Below are positions 12,498 through 12,869 of a stretch of 12,869 nt of DNA, piece by piece. The number at the start of each line of letters is the position of its first letter. Position 1 is the first letter of the stretch. The stretch covers positions 1 through 12,869 of the forward strand of contig NZ_CALTUX010000044.1 in assembly GCF_943912825.1 (NCBI RefSeq), written 5' to 3'. Origin of the DNA: an uncultured Anaerococcus sp. (lineage in GTDB: Bacteria; Bacillota; Clostridia; Tissierellales; Peptoniphilaceae). The notes under the pieces were generated by a model, which saw only the letters and a list, made by a program, of their open reading frames with translations, did no database searches and was not told the origin of the DNA. The position numbers and the translations under genes are program-made.

Positions 12498-12542
12498 TTA
12501 AGGTATTATAATAATAACCATGATATCACAAATTAAAGGCAT
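12498..12542 (-). pseudogene. Decayed copy of the small right-end peptide gene
   Basis: Minus-strand ATG at 12542-12540 opens a 14-residue frame (MPLICDIM then Ile-rich). Plus-strand ATGATATCACAAATTA (12520-12535) is identical to 12745-12760 inside the better-preserved copy. The ribosome binding site has decayed: GGTCGAAACC precedes the ATG here, where the other copy has AGGAGGTGAAATC. Confidence 0.5.
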
Positions 12543-12554
12543 GGTTTCGACCAA

Positions 12555-12585
12555 TAAAAAGACGAGCGGCAGGCTCGTCTTTTTA
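12555..12585. terminator. Bidirectional terminator
   Basis: TAAAAAGACGAGC (12555-12567) pairs over 13 bases with GCTCGTCTTTTTA (12573-12585) around GGCAG, with A and T tracts on the two sides. On the minus strand it would end a transcript starting near 12805, giving a small RNA of roughly 220-250 nt that carries the small ORF at 12767-12681. Confidence 0.85.
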
Positions 12586-12620
12586 TACTATAGGCTAGTT
12601 ATCATTTTAAAATCAAGCTT

Positions 12621-12659
12621 CGCTTGACCACTTCGTGGAGAGTCTTCTACGAGCCAGAC
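12621..12659 (-). repeat. Inverted copy of repeat R1 and adhesin-end sequence
   Basis: Read on the minus strand, GTCTGGCTC, then GAAGAC, then CTCCAC and GTGGTC appear in the same order and spacing (one inserted base) as 3589-3626 at the adhesin stop codon. In one minus-strand frame it gives the end of a KWLDK-containing peptide (12685-12647); in the adhesin the same block encodes the final RLAQ and stop. Confidence 0.75.
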
Positions 12660-12680
12660 AGGCTTGCCTTATCTAGCCAT

Positions 12681-12767
12681 TTACAAATATAGTGACCACT
12701 CCTTAATTAGCCGGAGGGGCTTGCTAGTTGTTGCGATAGACACAATGATATCACAAATTACTCGCAT
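12681..12767 (-). CDS. Small peptide ORF (28 aa), possibly frameshifted toxin-like gene
   Basis: ATG at 12767-12765 on the minus strand, preceded by AGGAGGT (12780-12774) with a six-base gap, which is an excellent ribosome binding site. The product starts MRVICDIIVSIATT (hydrophobic) and continues to LIKEWSLYL before TAA. A second minus-strand frame, open from 12706 to the TAG at 12649-12647, reads ICKWLDK then ASLSGS. The motif KWLDK after a hydrophobic segment is common in short hydrophobic (type I toxin-like) peptides I have seen in Firmicutes. A single frameshift would join both parts into about 40 residues. It may thus be a decayed toxin-like gene, a real 28-residue peptide, or a leader peptide. 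A decayed paralogue lies at 12542-12498. Confidence 0.45.
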   Translation of the reverse strand: MRVICDIIVSIATTSKPLRLIKEWSLYL

Positions 12768-12792
12768 GATTTCACCTCCTCGTATATTGGAG

Positions 12793-12816
12793 ATGTAGTA
12801 AAAACACTACATTATA
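12793..12816 (-). promoter_or_regulatory. Minus-strand -10 with overlapping inverted repeat
   Basis: TATAAT is read on the minus strand at 12816-12811. It overlaps an inverted repeat, ATGTAGT (12793-12799) with ACTACAT (12806-12812), that would span the start site, so it could be an operator or the first hairpin of the RNA. I see no good -35 sequence. Confidence 0.4.
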
Positions 12817-12869
12817 TTCTCAATCCCAGTGTCTTATGGGATAATAATTGTATAGATAGAGGTCGTAGT

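Overview
The window looks like accessory DNA from a low-GC Gram-positive anaerobe. A Gram-positive anaerobic coccus (Anaerococcus, Peptoniphilus or Finegoldia type) is my best guess, based on LPXTG-type anchored, SpaA/Cna-B-rich surface proteins, strong AGGAGG-type ribosome binding sites and AT-rich codon use. No gene here fixes the genus.

Layout. (1) 1-3602: the C-terminal 1198 residues or so of a large wall-anchored adhesin whose start lies off the left edge. It has several SpaA/Cna-B domains, an MSCRAMM-like adhesion region and a YPYTGG sorting signal. (2) 3603-4690: a gene-free mosaic of dispersed repeats in two or three copies each (about 48, 92, 36 and 44 bp), several hairpins, and a stretch that resembles the two ends of a 23S rRNA joined together. 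(3) 4697-4958: a good promoter and a roughly 230-nt structured leader that contains an H-type pseudoknot. (4) 4959-7274: a complete backbone-type pilin with signal peptide, YPKN pilin motif and IPQTG sorting signal, closed by a strong terminator. (5) 7519-11931: four same-strand, very AT-rich genes with no confident family assignment. The first two encode 5-TM proteins that look like diverged paralogues. The third is a soluble protein resembling the NA37/YejK nucleoid-associated family. The fourth overlaps it by four bases (TTGA) and encodes a protein with C-terminal membrane segments. (6) 11932-12869: a terminator, a decayed copy of the pilin sorting-signal coding region, a minus-strand mini transcription unit encoding a tiny peptide plus a decayed copy of it, and an inverted copy of the repeat that also sits at the adhesin 3' end.

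How it fits together. The adhesin and pilin are probably the minor (tip or basal) and major subunits of a sortase-assembled pilus. The sortase is not in the window. The four-gene block lies between the pilin terminator and a pilin 3' relic, so it may have been inserted into an ancestral tandem pilin array. Its make-up (polytopic membrane proteins, a possible nucleoid-binding protein, a coupled membrane protein) is reminiscent of membrane-embedded phage-defence modules. That role is inference from architecture only. This block and the structured pilin leader are the best candidates for undescribed biology here.
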